Shown piece by piece: positions 54,451 through 63,875 of a stretch of DNA of 64,000 nucleotides. Source of the stretch: JAKZVK01 sp965237575 (GTDB lineage: Bacteria; Acidobacteriota; Terriglobia; Bryobacterales; UBA6623); assembly GCA_965237575.1 (NCBI GenBank), contig CBDEGI010000004.1, positions 2,914,001-2,978,000 of the forward strand, given 5' to 3'. The notes beneath the pieces were generated by a model. That model worked only from the letters and a program-made list of their open reading frames with translations, searched no databases and was not told the DNA's origin. Each line of letters opens with the position of its first letter. The first letter of the stretch is position 1. Both the position numbers and the translations under genes were made by a program.

Positions 54451-55625
54451 TCACCTTTCGAAAGAGTCGCGTAGCGCAGGCAGATGTTTGAGGGCGTTCT
54501 GGTAGTAGATTTTGCGGATCACCTCATCGGGCAGATAGGCACCGTGGATCGCCCAGCGTCCCTGTAGGGGCGCCCCCAGCGGCGACAGCATTTGCGCCGG
54601 GTGGTCGAAGTACTCATCGTCGGTCTCGAAATATCGCCAGTGCGGTGTCCAGAATCGCTCGACTTGGCGGCTCGGATTGCCATCCGATCCGAACAGCACG
54701 CGGTTCTGGTATTTGATCAGGAACGCGCGGCCGGAGAAGGGCTGCCGGCCGAGATCCTGGATACGGGCAGAGACTTCCACATCGACGTTGGGAAACTTGT
54801 CGAGCATTTCCCCGACGCGCTTCAGATCGAAGGAAATCATCGCGATGTGTGCGTTCACGAAGCGCGTGTTGGGGTGTGCGGCGAACATGTTCTCGCGATG
54901 CTCGAAAATCTCTTCAATGCCAGGCGGCCGCTGCCGTAATAGTTCCCGTCGACGTCGCTACGCCACTGACCGGCCTCCCAACGTTCGTTCGCCGGACCGA
55001 TCGGCTGGAAGCGAGCAACCGAGTCGCTGACGTGGATCATCACGGGCTTGCTGTGGCGGGCGCACATCTCCCAGACGGAGTCCAGACGCGGGTCATCACA
55101 TTGAACGTATGTGCCGTCCGCGTTTTGAACTTCGAGACCGAGCCGTTTGCTGATCTTGAGTCCCGCGGCGCCGGCTCGGAAACAACGATCGAGTTCGGCG
55201 GCGGCCTGTTCCGACCAACCTGGCTCGTCGATGCCTTCCCAATCGATGCGGGCGAACTGCAGGAATCGGTCGTTGTAGGGTTCGCTCGCCTTCATGTTCT
55301 TGTCGAAGGTCTCGCCATAGCCGCCGTCCATGTTGCAAATGACGCCCACGCCTGCCTGGTCCATCTTGGCGATCATCGCCTCATAGTCTTCGAGGGTTTG
55401 CATCCTGCGCCCGTGGAAGTGAAAGTCAACGGTGGGATACTTAGCCTTCTCGATGGGTGTTCGCTTGACGACAAGTACCGAATCCGGCATCGGCCCCTGC
55501 TCCGGCGCCGGCTTGAAGTCCGGGTGATTGGGAAACTGAAGCGTAGCCCCGGTCTGTTCTGAAGGGGTATGGGAACAGCCGATGGCGAAAACGAACAGCA
55601 CCAACTTGAACCATCGTTGTTTCAT
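54451..55625 (-). pseudogene. Frameshifted lipoprotein amidohydrolase (TIM-barrel)
   Basis: The first part runs from ATG at 55625: a lipobox (FAIGCSH), then the metal-binding HFH motif near residue 70, AGVGVICNMDGGYGET and MCARHSKPVMIHVSDS. At about 54920-54928 (GGCCGCCTGGC in gene orientation) one base is missing. The reading then continues in the next frame as GIEEIFEHRENMFAAHPNTR and LFGSDGNP, ending LPALRDSFER. Restoring one base gives an uninterrupted amidohydrolase of about 390 residues. A sequencing error cannot be excluded, but the surroundings are rich in decayed genes. Confidence 0.8.
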
Positions 55626-55810
55626 GGACCTCTCTCCTCTGCGCGAGCCGGCTGCGGGTCTGTCCCCTGCCACCGCCGGCCTAGAGTCTAGAGCGGCTGG
55701 TGTGGTCTGTCAATCTGGCCGCCGCCTGCTGGATGAGATACGATCACGGGGCAATCGACGATCCGGCTACCGCCGGACGAGTCGTCCGCCAAAATGAGTG
55801 GAGTCGCGTC

Positions 55811-56518
55811 ATGAAAGGACAGATATTCTTGCACGCAGCGGCTTGGCTTCTAGCCGGTTCCGTCTGCGTATTGCTGCGGTGCGGCGACAGCACGTCCCCT
55901 GCCGACTCGGAACACCAAACCTGGACGTTCGACCGGCTTGACGAAATCGGGGGGCACCGGCCGACAGTTTTGGGCGATCCGCGTGTGATCGATACGGCGC
56001 TCGGGAAAGCAATCGAGTTCGACGGGGCGGATGATGCCCTCTTTTTCGACGTCCACCCGCTCGCCAATACCGAGACGTTCACCTGGGAGGCCGTTTTTCG
56101 TCCCGATGGCGGCGCGGTTGAGCAGCGCTGGTTTCATCTCAGCGAAAACCCGGCGACCGGTGCTGACCCGGAGAATCGCATGCTATTTGAGATTCGAGTA
56201 ATCGACGACCAGTGGTGTCTCGACGCCTACGTTCAGTCGGGTGACGCTCGCAAGGCACTGCTCGATCGCAGCCACCTCCAGCCGCTCGGCGACTGGTATC
56301 ATGTGGCCGCGGTCTATGACGGCCGCGAGTTTCGCAGCTACGTCAACGGCGAGTTGGACGGCGCGGCCGAACTTGACCTGCCTCCGCAAGGCGAGGGGCG
56401 TTCTTCGGTCGGCGTGCGAATCAACAAGGTTTACTACTTCAAAGGAGCTGTCCGCCAGGCTCGCTTCACGCGGCGGGCGCTTGCGCTGGACGAGTTTTTG
56501 AAGTTGCCGAAACCGTAG
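55811..56518 (+). CDS. Exported LamG/concanavalin-like domain protein
   Basis: A 235-residue secreted protein. Its N-terminus is hydrophobic with a Cys (VCVLLRCGDS) that might be lipidated. The remaining about 200 residues form a LamG-type jelly roll: ALGKAIEFDGADDALFF, ETFTWEAVFRPDGG, GDWYHVAAVYDGREFRSYVNGE and VYYFKGAVRQARFTRRAL. Such domains bind carbohydrates in secreted enzymes and surface proteins. Here it stands alone, next to a decayed sialidase, which makes glycan binding plausible. Its stop lies about 25 bases from the sialidase remnant, which runs convergently. Confidence 0.8.
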   Translation: MKGQIFLHAAAWLLAGSVCVLLRCGDSTSPADSEHQTWTFDRLDEIGGHRPTVLGDPRVIDTALGKAIEFDGADDALFFDVHPLANTETFTWEAVFRPDGGAVEQRWFHLSENPATGADPENRMLFEIRVIDDQWCLDAYVQSGDARKALLDRSHLQPLGDWYHVAAVYDGREFRSYVNGELDGAAELDLPPQGEGRSSVGVRINKVYYFKGAVRQARFTRRALALDEFLKLPKP

Positions 56519-56544
56519 TAGCCAGGGCGAGAGGTTCGAGGGCC

Positions 56545-56765
56545 GGTTCACATAGTACTCGGACCACACCAGCAGCAGACACCCATCTTTCAACGGGAAG
56601 ATCTGTTGGTGGTCGTGCCGAGGATTCTCGGCCGTCCAAGGGCAGAGGCTGAACAACTCGCCGAGTCCCCCCTTGGGCTGCGCGGGCCCGGGTGTTTGCG
56701 AGTGCAAGCGCACCTGATGACAGCGCAACGAACCTTCGCCGGTCGATGCCTTGATAGCTCTTCAT
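56545..56765 (-). pseudogene. Remnant of a Tat-exported sialidase
   Basis: ATG at 56765 begins MKSYQGIDRRRFVALSSGAL, a twin-arginine signal. At a six-base C/G run (56669-56674) the frame shifts, and the other frame continues LGELFSLCPWTAENPRHDHQ and QIFPLKDGCLLLVWSEYYVN. This is the N-terminal strand pattern of exo-alpha-sialidases (NPR...Q..PLKDGRLLLVWSEYY). Everything after about residue 70 is lost. Its ATG overlaps the TGA of the upstream remnant (ATGA), so the two were once translationally coupled. Confidence 0.65.
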
Positions 56766-57104
56766 TGCTGCTTCCTCGCGTTGACGGTGACCGTCGTAGC
56801 CGTCGAGACCACCACCGGCCCCCGCTGGAACGTCTTGAAGGACGACGAACCCACCGTCACTCGGTACCGGCCCACCTGCAGGTTGGGCATCAAGAAGTTG
56901 CCCGAGTCTCGTAGATTCGGTTACTGACTCCAGGCCGGTTTCGAGGTTGAGAATCCTGATCTCGGCCCCGGGAATTACGGCGCCGGTCGTATCCTAGACG
57001 GCGCCTGTGATCGCCCCGAAATTCCCTTGCCCCATGGCCACCGGAGAGCTGATCCACATGCCAAAGAGCACCAACAACAACCATTTGCCTGAATCGATCT
57101 TCAC
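56762..57104 (-). pseudogene. Broken small surface protein with carboxypeptidase-regulatory-like domain
   Basis: GTG at 57104 gives VKIDSGKWLLLVLFGMWISS, a signal peptide, then GQGNFGAITGAV, a premature TAG, DTTGAVIPGAEIRILNLETG, and a frameshift near 56910-56930. The frame ends DSGNFLMPNLQVGRYRVTVG ... NARKQQ. This is the N-terminal domain of Oar-like TonB-dependent receptors, typical of acidobacteria, but only about 110 residues long and lacking a barrel. Its TGA overlaps the sialidase ATG, and its start lies 1 base after the symporter stop. It is inactivated by the stop and the shift. Confidence 0.7.
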
Positions 57105-57105
57105 C

Positions 57106-58611
57106 TTAGAACCCGCTAGGTTTTTGTTTCGAGTTGACCGAGCTACGGAGCGCCCCGTACAAAAGGTCCTCCGAGCAAACCGTCAGCGGTGAAAGCAAGC
57201 TGGTGACATATCCTGTGAAGAAAGTCACGACCGTTCCGATGCCACAATACCACGACCAAGAGATGTCCGTACTGGTCATGACCATTACGACGCTTGCCAT
57301 TCCCAGTACCGAGCCGATGACGACGCCGGCGGCCCCGGCCCGCTTTACGAAAATGCCGAGAAGAAACATCCCAAAAAGAGCGCCGGTAATCACGCTGCCA
57401 AGCTTGATTCCCGCGGTTATGACCGTTCCAAATTGAAGTACGAAAAGAGCGGCGACAAAACTGAAGCCGCCCCAGAAAAGTGTCAGCAGACGGGCGCGAC
57501 GAATCCAGGCTTGCTCACCGGCGTTGTCTGAGAAGTGGAGCTGCCAAACGTCGACGAGGGTTACCGTTCCCATCGAGTTCAGCATCGAGCTGAGCGTTGA
57601 CATTCCCGCGGCAACTGCGGCCGCGATGAATGCGCCCTTGAAGCCCGTGGGCAGCGCCGCCATGACGAACGCCGTAAAGACTCGATCGGGCGGGGTACCC
57701 GGCGGTACGCTGCCCGGCTGCAAAGTATTATGAGCGAATAGAACGACGCCTACGAAAAGAAAGATGATCCACAGGCCTAGGATGCCGACGCTGCTGAGTA
57801 GAATCGTCCGGCGGGAGTCCCGCTGCGACGGCGTCGTCATGTAGCGCTGAATCAAAACTTGATTGACGCTCTGGTTTCCGGCGTGCCAAAACAGCATGCT
57901 CACAAGGGCCGCCCAGAACGTAATCTCCGCCGTGAAATCGAACGAGAAGTTGAACGTGCGCAGTTTGTCATGCTCCGCGGCGGTTTGGATCAGTACCGAC
58001 AGGCCACCCTCCGTGGTGGAAACGGTGTAAATCAGCAGACCGACGGGCACGGCGGCGAATACGAAAAATTGGACGACATCGGTCCAGATGACGGCCCTCA
58101 TGCCACCGATCGACGTGTAAAGTAGAGTCGCGACCAGCAAGATCGCGACGGCCGCCTCGTAAGAGATTCCAGTTGCTTCCGACATGACGAGACTCGGTGC
58201 GGCGATCACTGTGCCTAACACGAGCGCCGTTTCGATCTGGAAGATCAAGCTGGCGTACGATTGAACGCACGAGTTGAATCGTCTGCCCAGGTACTCGTAG
58301 GCAGAGGTGATCTTGAGGTGGCTGTAGAAAGGCAGGAAGATGACGGCTGCGATTAGCGCCGCCAACGGCAGCACCAGGTACATCTGCAGATAGGTCAGAT
58401 CCCCCGCGAAAGAAAGCCCGGGCAGACCGATCAGGCTCTTGGCGCTGATGCCGGTGGCGACCATCGAGGCCGTGGCCGCCAGCCAAGGAACTTGGCGATT
58501 CCCGAGAAAGTATTCGGAGGTGGAAGACTGCCTACGGCGGGAGGCAAGCAGCCCCACCAGCGTTATGCCGATCACGTAGACAGCAATGATGGTGTAGTCG
58601 AGCAGCGACAT
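57106..58611 (-). CDS. Sodium:solute symporter (SSS family)
   Basis: A 501-residue membrane protein with about 13 helices. SSS motifs include EYFLGNRQVPWLAATASMVATGISAKSLIGLPG, MRAVIWTDVVQFFVF (the sodium motif GG.RAV.WTD.VQ), and IAAAVAAGMSTLSSMLNSMGTVTLVDVW. It imports a small solute with sodium. It heads a minus-strand gene set with the coupled surface-protein and sialidase remnants, which hints at sialic acid or a related sugar as substrate, by inference only. The gene itself looks intact. Confidence 0.9.
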   Translation of the reverse strand: MSLLDYTIIAVYVIGITLVGLLASRRRQSSTSEYFLGNRQVPWLAATASMVATGISAKSLIGLPGLSFAGDLTYLQMYLVLPLAALIAAVIFLPFYSHLKITSAYEYLGRRFNSCVQSYASLIFQIETALVLGTVIAAPSLVMSEATGISYEAAVAILLVATLLYTSIGGMRAVIWTDVVQFFVFAAVPVGLLIYTVSTTEGGLSVLIQTAAEHDKLRTFNFSFDFTAEITFWAALVSMLFWHAGNQSVNQVLIQRYMTTPSQRDSRRTILLSSVGILGLWIIFLFVGVVLFAHNTLQPGSVPPGTPPDRVFTAFVMAALPTGFKGAFIAAAVAAGMSTLSSMLNSMGTVTLVDVWQLHFSDNAGEQAWIRRARLLTLFWGGFSFVAALFVLQFGTVITAGIKLGSVITGALFGMFLLGIFVKRAGAAGVVIGSVLGMASVVMVMTSTDISWSWYCGIGTVVTFFTGYVTSLLSPLTVCSEDLLYGALRSSVNSKQKPSGF

Positions 58612-59236
58612 GGCCTTGCCGTCTCTACAAGTCCATCAGGTTATCTAGCCATCCATCTACGCCCCAACGCCCCAACGGCACGGATCACCGGTGGAGGGAG
58701 GACCTAGAGAGCGGGTTTTTCAGGAAGGAGCACTCCGGGGAGCTGAACGTCATGAGTCTCATCCCAGGCGAATTTCCAACTTGGATCTTGCGCGCCTCAA
58801 CTCTACGCCCCTCCGTCTCCCGAATGCAAGGATTCTTTTGACCCCAGGCAGGCACGCACTGGGCCGGGTATTGCGACGTGACCGCCCATCCCACGGAGGA
58901 GTGGACCGCAGTAGATTCGAGAGGCATTTCTCTGGGAGACGGCTCCGTGTTTCCTACTGCGCGACCGGGACAGGATCTATGGAGGGGCCTGTTGGGACTG
59001 CGTGGCGACACCCGCCGACTGAGAGTGTTGAAGGCCCTCCACGGCCGCGAACGGCGCATCTGCTCAAGTCGCAGCGATCGGTCTTCTGGAACTCGCTCAC
59101 GTCGTCGCGAGAGCTTCGTGCCCCGTGGCTTCGAGCAGGGCGCGGCGGGTCTCGGCGGTGGCGTGTACAGTACAATGGGCTTGCATCGTGCCCAGACAGC
59201 TTGGAACATGTCCTACGACAGCCGAAGGGACAATAC
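58612..59236. other. Gene-free stretch between symporter and glycosidase-like gene
   Basis: About 625 bp. The frame of the downstream gene is open through it, but the codons are not protein-like and precede its signal peptide. A 174-codon frame on the other strand also lacks any recognisable pattern. The divergent promoters should be here; otherwise nothing is seen. Confidence 0.5.
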
Positions 59237-60835
59237 ATGAAACATGCCATTCTCGTGACCTTGCTGTTCATGCTGCCTGTGGTTGCCCGCACTGATGAGC
59301 CCATCCACATCGGCTCGCGGCGAGAGTTGTTCGTGGACGACTATCTCGTTGATCGCCTCGTGGGCAAAGCGGAACTGCGGTTGCATCAGCCCACGCCGCG
59401 GGGAGTAGCGCTCGTACATGATGCTCCCTGGGAAGGGAACGCAACCGCATACCACAGCATTTTCAAGGATGGCGACCGCTACCGCATGTACTATCGTGCC
59501 TGGCGGCTGACCGTCGACTCGGACCAACTCAATCAGGGCATCGTGAGCCTTTGCTACGCCGAAAGCCGCAACGGAATTCACTGGAAGAAGCCGCAACTGG
59601 GGCTGCACGAGTTTCAGGGCAGCAAGGCCAACAACATCGTCATTTCGAGCGAGATGGCCGTGGATCATCAAGTGACGATAGGAGGTCCGGCCGTCTTTCG
59701 GGACCAGAATCCGAACGCGCCGCCGGATGCTAAATACAAGACCTTCCTGATCTCCAAGAGCCCACTCGGCATGCGGCCATACAAGTCGGCCGACGGCATC
59801 CACTGGTCGCCCATGACCGAAGAGCCGACGATTACCAACGGTGCGTTCGACTCGCAGAACCTCGCGTTCTGGGACCCTACTCGTGGTGAGTATCGGGCAT
59901 TTTGGCGGTATTTCACGAAAGGGACCACCAACGACAAGACATGGAAGCCGGGCGGTGTGCGTGGCATCCGCACTGCCACATCAAAGGACCTGCGGCGTTG
60001 GAAGAACGAGGCCGATCTCGCCTATGTCGATTCACCCTCGGAGCAATTGTATGAGAACGGAGTTGCGCCTTATCACCGCGCACCACACCTGTTGATTGGA
60101 TTTCCGGTTCGCTATATCGATCGGGCCGCTGCACCATCCACCTCGGACAGCAGTGGCCGCGACGCCGCTGGTGCGGAGCGGACTCGCGCGTGGCCGGCGT
60201 CGCTACGGGCGCTGCCGGAGCTTCAACAGCGCGAAGCGCGGGCGGCGGCGAGCGAACGCTACGGCAGTGCTTTAACCGAAGGTTTGCTGATGGCCAGCCG
60301 CGACGGGGCTACATTCAAACGTTGGAACGAGGGCTTTCTGCGGCCTGGAATCGAACGTCCGGGTACGTGGAACTACGGACAGCAGTTCATCGGCTGGCAT
60401 TTGGTAGAGACCGCGTCGCAACTTGCGGGAGCGCCCGACGAACTCTCGCTTTACGCGACCGAGGGCTACTGGACTGCGCGGCAGGGAACCTCGTTGCGGC
60501 GCTACACGTTGCGGCTGGATGGCTTCGTTTCGGTGCAGGCTCCGATGAGTGGCGGCGAACTCATCACGAAGCCACTGACGTTCACGGGCAAGTCGCTTTC
60601 GCTCAACTTCGCCACGTCGGCGGCGGGCAGCCTACGCGTCGAACTGCAAGACGCGAGAGGAAAAGCTCTGCCAGGCTACACGCTCAACGATTGCGACGAG
60701 TTGTTTGGTGACACGGTTGACCGGACAGTCACCTGGCAAAGCAAGAGCGACCTAGCGGCCTTGATTGGTCACGTCGTGCGCATGCGATTTGTATTGCGCG
60801 ACGCCCATCTGTTTGCGTTTCAATTCGGCGAGTGA
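59237..60835 (+). CDS. Exported five-bladed-propeller glycosidase-like protein
   Basis: A 532-residue secreted protein. The signal peptide (LVTLLFMLPVVARTD) is followed by IHIGSRRELFVDDYLVDRL, YRMYYRAWRL, CYAESRNGIHWKKPQLGL, and YKSADGIHWSPM with FWDPTRGEYRAFWRYF. Repeated (D/N)GIHW-K/S strands are typical of GH43/GH32-like five-bladed propellers found in planctomycetes and acidobacteria. The last about 120 residues form a separate beta domain. GAAGGGA precedes the ATG at 59237. Its substrate is unknown. It probably acts on extracellular glycans. Confidence 0.75.
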   Translation: MKHAILVTLLFMLPVVARTDEPIHIGSRRELFVDDYLVDRLVGKAELRLHQPTPRGVALVHDAPWEGNATAYHSIFKDGDRYRMYYRAWRLTVDSDQLNQGIVSLCYAESRNGIHWKKPQLGLHEFQGSKANNIVISSEMAVDHQVTIGGPAVFRDQNPNAPPDAKYKTFLISKSPLGMRPYKSADGIHWSPMTEEPTITNGAFDSQNLAFWDPTRGEYRAFWRYFTKGTTNDKTWKPGGVRGIRTATSKDLRRWKNEADLAYVDSPSEQLYENGVAPYHRAPHLLIGFPVRYIDRAAAPSTSDSSGRDAAGAERTRAWPASLRALPELQQREARAAASERYGSALTEGLLMASRDGATFKRWNEGFLRPGIERPGTWNYGQQFIGWHLVETASQLAGAPDELSLYATEGYWTARQGTSLRRYTLRLDGFVSVQAPMSGGELITKPLTFTGKSLSLNFATSAAGSLRVELQDARGKALPGYTLNDCDELFGDTVDRTVTWQSKSDLAALIGHVVRMRFVLRDAHLFAFQFGE

Positions 60836-61128
60836 CGACAAATGGCTATCCGCTTGGGGGGTATGACCTTTGATGCCGCCCGAAAGTCTCGGTGCTGGTG
60901 TAGAGGTCTTACCGTAAGCCTGGCAGCGGTATCGACGACGCCTTCCCCATTTCGTCCGGTAGAAGCCGTGACGGACACTCTTCCGGCGGCGGCTTTTCCC
61001 GCCACTGGGCAGTCCCTGTTTGCCAACTAGGACTCTTCATTGCTCTTGGACCGGACGGCAGCAGGACTGGTTGCCCCGGAATTGGACCTCAAATCCTAGC
61101 AGCTACGGGAGTTACAATTGGGTCGCCA

Positions 61129-62579
61129 ATGATTGATAGCGGAAGCACCTCGGATGACGCTACCATCTTCTCGTCGATGGCCGAGGGTTCCATCAGTCGA
61201 TGCCGCCTCCTTGGGAAGCTCATTATTGAATTCACGCCCGGGCCCTTGGCCCGATGTTTCTCGCTTGCCGTTTTGCTTCTACTGCCCGGCCGGTTGGGTC
61301 CCTACGGAGATCTGCCGAAGCCGGAACCGCCGAAGATCCCGGTAGAGCAGATCGTGCAAGAAGCGGTCGAGGCCGCCGAGTCTTTGCCGCGCCTACACAG
61401 CCTTCTGATCACTTGGAAAGACGAACGCCTCCTCGAGCGCTACTTTCACGGAGCTCGTGCATCGAGCGCCGCGAACGTCAAATCGGTATCGAAAAGCGTG
61501 ATTTCCGCACTGGTCGGTATCGCGATCGCGCGCGATCTGATCCCTGGGGTGGATGCTTCCATCGCGCCCTATTTCCCGAACGTTCTCGGCCCAGGATCGA
61601 ATCCCCAAAAACGGACGAAGTGGGGTATCCATTTGACTCAGGTGACCACAACATACTGTGGTTGGCCATTGGCGGCCCCCGGAAAGGCTTGCCGATAGCA
61701 CCACGTTTCCAAGCCTGCGATGGCCATGGCGCGTGCGTAATCCTTGATCGGCCCGAAACGCAGCCTCGTGGCCCAATTGCCTGTAGACCGGCGTCTGGCG
61801 CCCCAGGGTGCATTCTGGGTGCAGTGTGCTGGCGTCCATGGATCGACCAAACCACAACGCCTAGGGGCTACCTGAGTCAAGTGGATACCCCATTACGGAC
61901 GATTCAGATCGAAGACTTGCTGACGATGAGGTCCGGGCTTGAGCCCACCAGCGGGAGGAATTTCGGAGCCTGGGTGGCGAGCCGGAGTTGGGTACGGAAC
62001 GCCTTAACTCGCCCGCTTATTCGGCTCCCTGGAACGGAGATGGACTACAGTACGGGCAACACGCATCTGCTCTCGGCGATACTCACCAAGGTTAGCAAGA
62101 GAAGTACCTGGGCGTTCGCTCAAGAGACGCTCGCGAAGCCTCTCGGCTTCGACTTGGCCAAATGGCCTCGTGATCCCGAGGGCATCTACCGTGGTGGCAA
62201 CGACATGGAAATGACGCCGAAAGAGATGATGTTATTCGGCAAGCTCTACCTCAACCGGGGTCGCGCCAACGGCCGGCAAATCGTCCCTGAATCTTGGGTC
62301 GATCAGTCTTTCGTGCCACGGGGACGTTCTCGCTATAGCGGGAGACTCTATGGCTACGGTTGGTGGATTCGGAGGCTCGGCGGTCGAGCCGTTTATTACG
62401 CCTGGGGCTATGGTGGACAGTTCATCTTTGTCGTCCCCGACCTCGAGGCCGTCATCGTGACGACTTCTTCGACACAACCCGGCCGGGGCCGTCGCGCCCA
62501 TCGGGCAGCGCTCTACGACTTAGTCGGGGGAGTCGTTACGAAGCTGTGTGCAAACCGAGGCAACTCGGCCTGGCTCTAG
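61129..62579 (+). pseudogene. Beta-lactamase-fold serine hydrolase interrupted by a MITE
   Basis: The first part has a hydrophobic signal-like region and the SxxK motif in NVKSVSKSVISALVG. At 61618 a 276-bp element plus its 8-bp duplication (284 bp) breaks the frame. The second part resumes with IQIEDLLTMRSGLEP, MDYSTGNTHLLSAIL, the MEMTPKEMMLFGKLYLN block and YGYGWWIRRLGGRAVYYAWGYGGQFIFVVPD. Removing the element and one duplication joins QKRT to IQIEDLL in one open frame of about 388 codons. This is a class C beta-lactamase/6-aminohexanoate-dimer-hydrolase-type protein. Confidence 0.9.
61619..61894 (+). mobile_element. MITE-like element, copy B (276 bp)
   Basis: Terminal inverted repeats of GGGGTATCCA(C/T)TTGACTCAG lie at both ends, with flanking 8-bp direct repeats ACGGACGA at 61611-61618 and 61895-61902. 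It is identical to copy A (1885-2160, opposite orientation) except for one base at 61784. The insertion is clean, with no loss of host sequence. It is non-coding, so movement must depend on a transposase elsewhere. Confidence 0.92.
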
Positions 62580-62771
62580 CGTTCGATGAGTGTCGAGACA
62601 CTCATGCCTCACAATGCCCTCCAGCGAGCTGGAACGCGGCGATCGAGGGGCATTCAGCGACCGAAACGGGAGCCAACGGAGCATCGAATCGTGCGAGGAG
62701 AACGAAGATCTTGCATCCAAGCCGTGGAGAGGAGTACCCTGGCCGTGCCGGGATGGCCAAGACGGAAATCT

Positions 62772-63530
62772 GTGCTAGCAAGAACTCGCATTTCCCTTTC
62801 TGTACCACTCCTACCAGGGCTCCTCGCAGCCGTAGCTTGGGCTGCGCCTCCGGCCACCTTTGAATCCGATATCAAGCCCATCCTGGATACCCGCTGCGTT
62901 CTTTGTCATGGCGCTACCGCGCCACAGGCCAGTCTCGATCTCCGATCTCTCGAATCCCTGCTGAAGGGTGGCAAGTCGGGTCCCGCGATCGTCCCGGGAT
63001 CGGCCGGCGGCAGCATCCTTGTGGAGAAGCTGGTCACGAAGTCCATGCCCCGGACCCAAAGCTCAGCGATGCCGAGGTTGCGGCAATTCGAGGCTGGATC
63101 GACGCTGGGGCCCTGAGTGCCGAGGACGAGTCCGCTTCTCTGGTGACGGAGAACGACGTTCTGCCGATCTTTCAAGTGCGGTGCCTCGTCTGCCACGGGA
63201 ACGCGTGAGCAGAGAGGCGGACTCGATCTGCGAACGCGTGCCAGCCGTTTAAGAGGTGGTACATCAGGCCCGGCCCTGGTGCTAGGACAACCCGAAGAGA
63301 GTCTATTGATCCAGAAGATCGAATCCGGCGCGATGCCTCCGGTCAAGATGCAGTTCGACTATGCGGTCCGCCCGCCCAGCGGCGCCGAACTGGGCAAGTT
63401 GAAGCAGTGGATCGCCGCCGGCGCGCCTGGGGCGCCTCCCGCGAAAATGGAGGCCTTAAAGATTACAGCCGAAGACAAAACTTTCTGGGCCTTCCAGCCC
63501 CCACAGCGTCCCCAGCAGCCCCAAGTGCAA
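62772..63530 (+). pseudogene. Truncated and frameshifted planctomycete-type cytochrome c protein
   Basis: A GTG at 62772 starts a signal peptide (LSVPLLPGLLAAVAWA). A cytochrome domain with CVLCH follows. A one-base loss in a C-run near 63050 shifts the frame to PDPKLSDAEVAAIRGWIDAGA and a second CLVCH. A further shift near 63205 leads to RGGLDLRTRA, GTSGPALVLGQPEESLLIQKI and MPPVKM, then DKTFWAFQPPQRPQQ. The pattern is that of PSCyt1 proteins that normally continue into DUF1549/DUF1553 domains; those are missing. It ends abruptly near 63530. Confidence 0.75.
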
Positions 63531-63736
63531 TACAAGTCTTCACAGGGTTCACTCTACACGGGTCGTTCGACAATCGCTCCCCGGTTGGGCGCGTGCGGCT
63601 CTCGTTTGATGTACGCTTCCAGCCCGAGTGCCACCCGGCCGACGACCCACGCTACTTCGGTCCTGACCCTGTCGGAACCAAGGGCGCCGGTTACGCCGAT
63701 ATGCGCGCCGCCCAGCCGCTGGAAGCATCGCGCTGA
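63530..63736 (+). pseudogene. C-terminal fragment of a phytanoyl-CoA dioxygenase-type protein
   Basis: In a frame different from the cytochrome remnant, the sequence reads IQVFTGFTLHGSFDNRSPVG and RVRLSFDVRFQPECHPADDP, then RYFGPDPVGTKGAGYADMRA, ending with TGA. The H-G-S-x-D-N-R-S...R-S-x-D-V-R-F-Q-P pattern is the C-terminal Fe/2-oxoglutarate dioxygenase strand of the PhyH family. It joins the preceding cytochrome fragment without an intergenic gap, pointing to a deletion. Confidence 0.6.
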
Positions 63737-63875
63737 ACCTCTCGCCCGGTTGGCGGAGCGTTGTTCGTTCACGCGAAGCCTGGTGGAGCACGAAGCGAGG
63801 TACGTGTAACGGCCCGGTCCTCGTGTTGGGTCAGCAACGATGTCCGATTCGCACGGACCGGTTTTGGGATGACGC

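Noticed and set aside
58685..59209. A 174-codon minus-strand frame in the gap before the glycosidase-like gene.
   Set aside because: It has Arg/Ser/Pro-rich random composition, no recognisable motif and no ribosome binding site.
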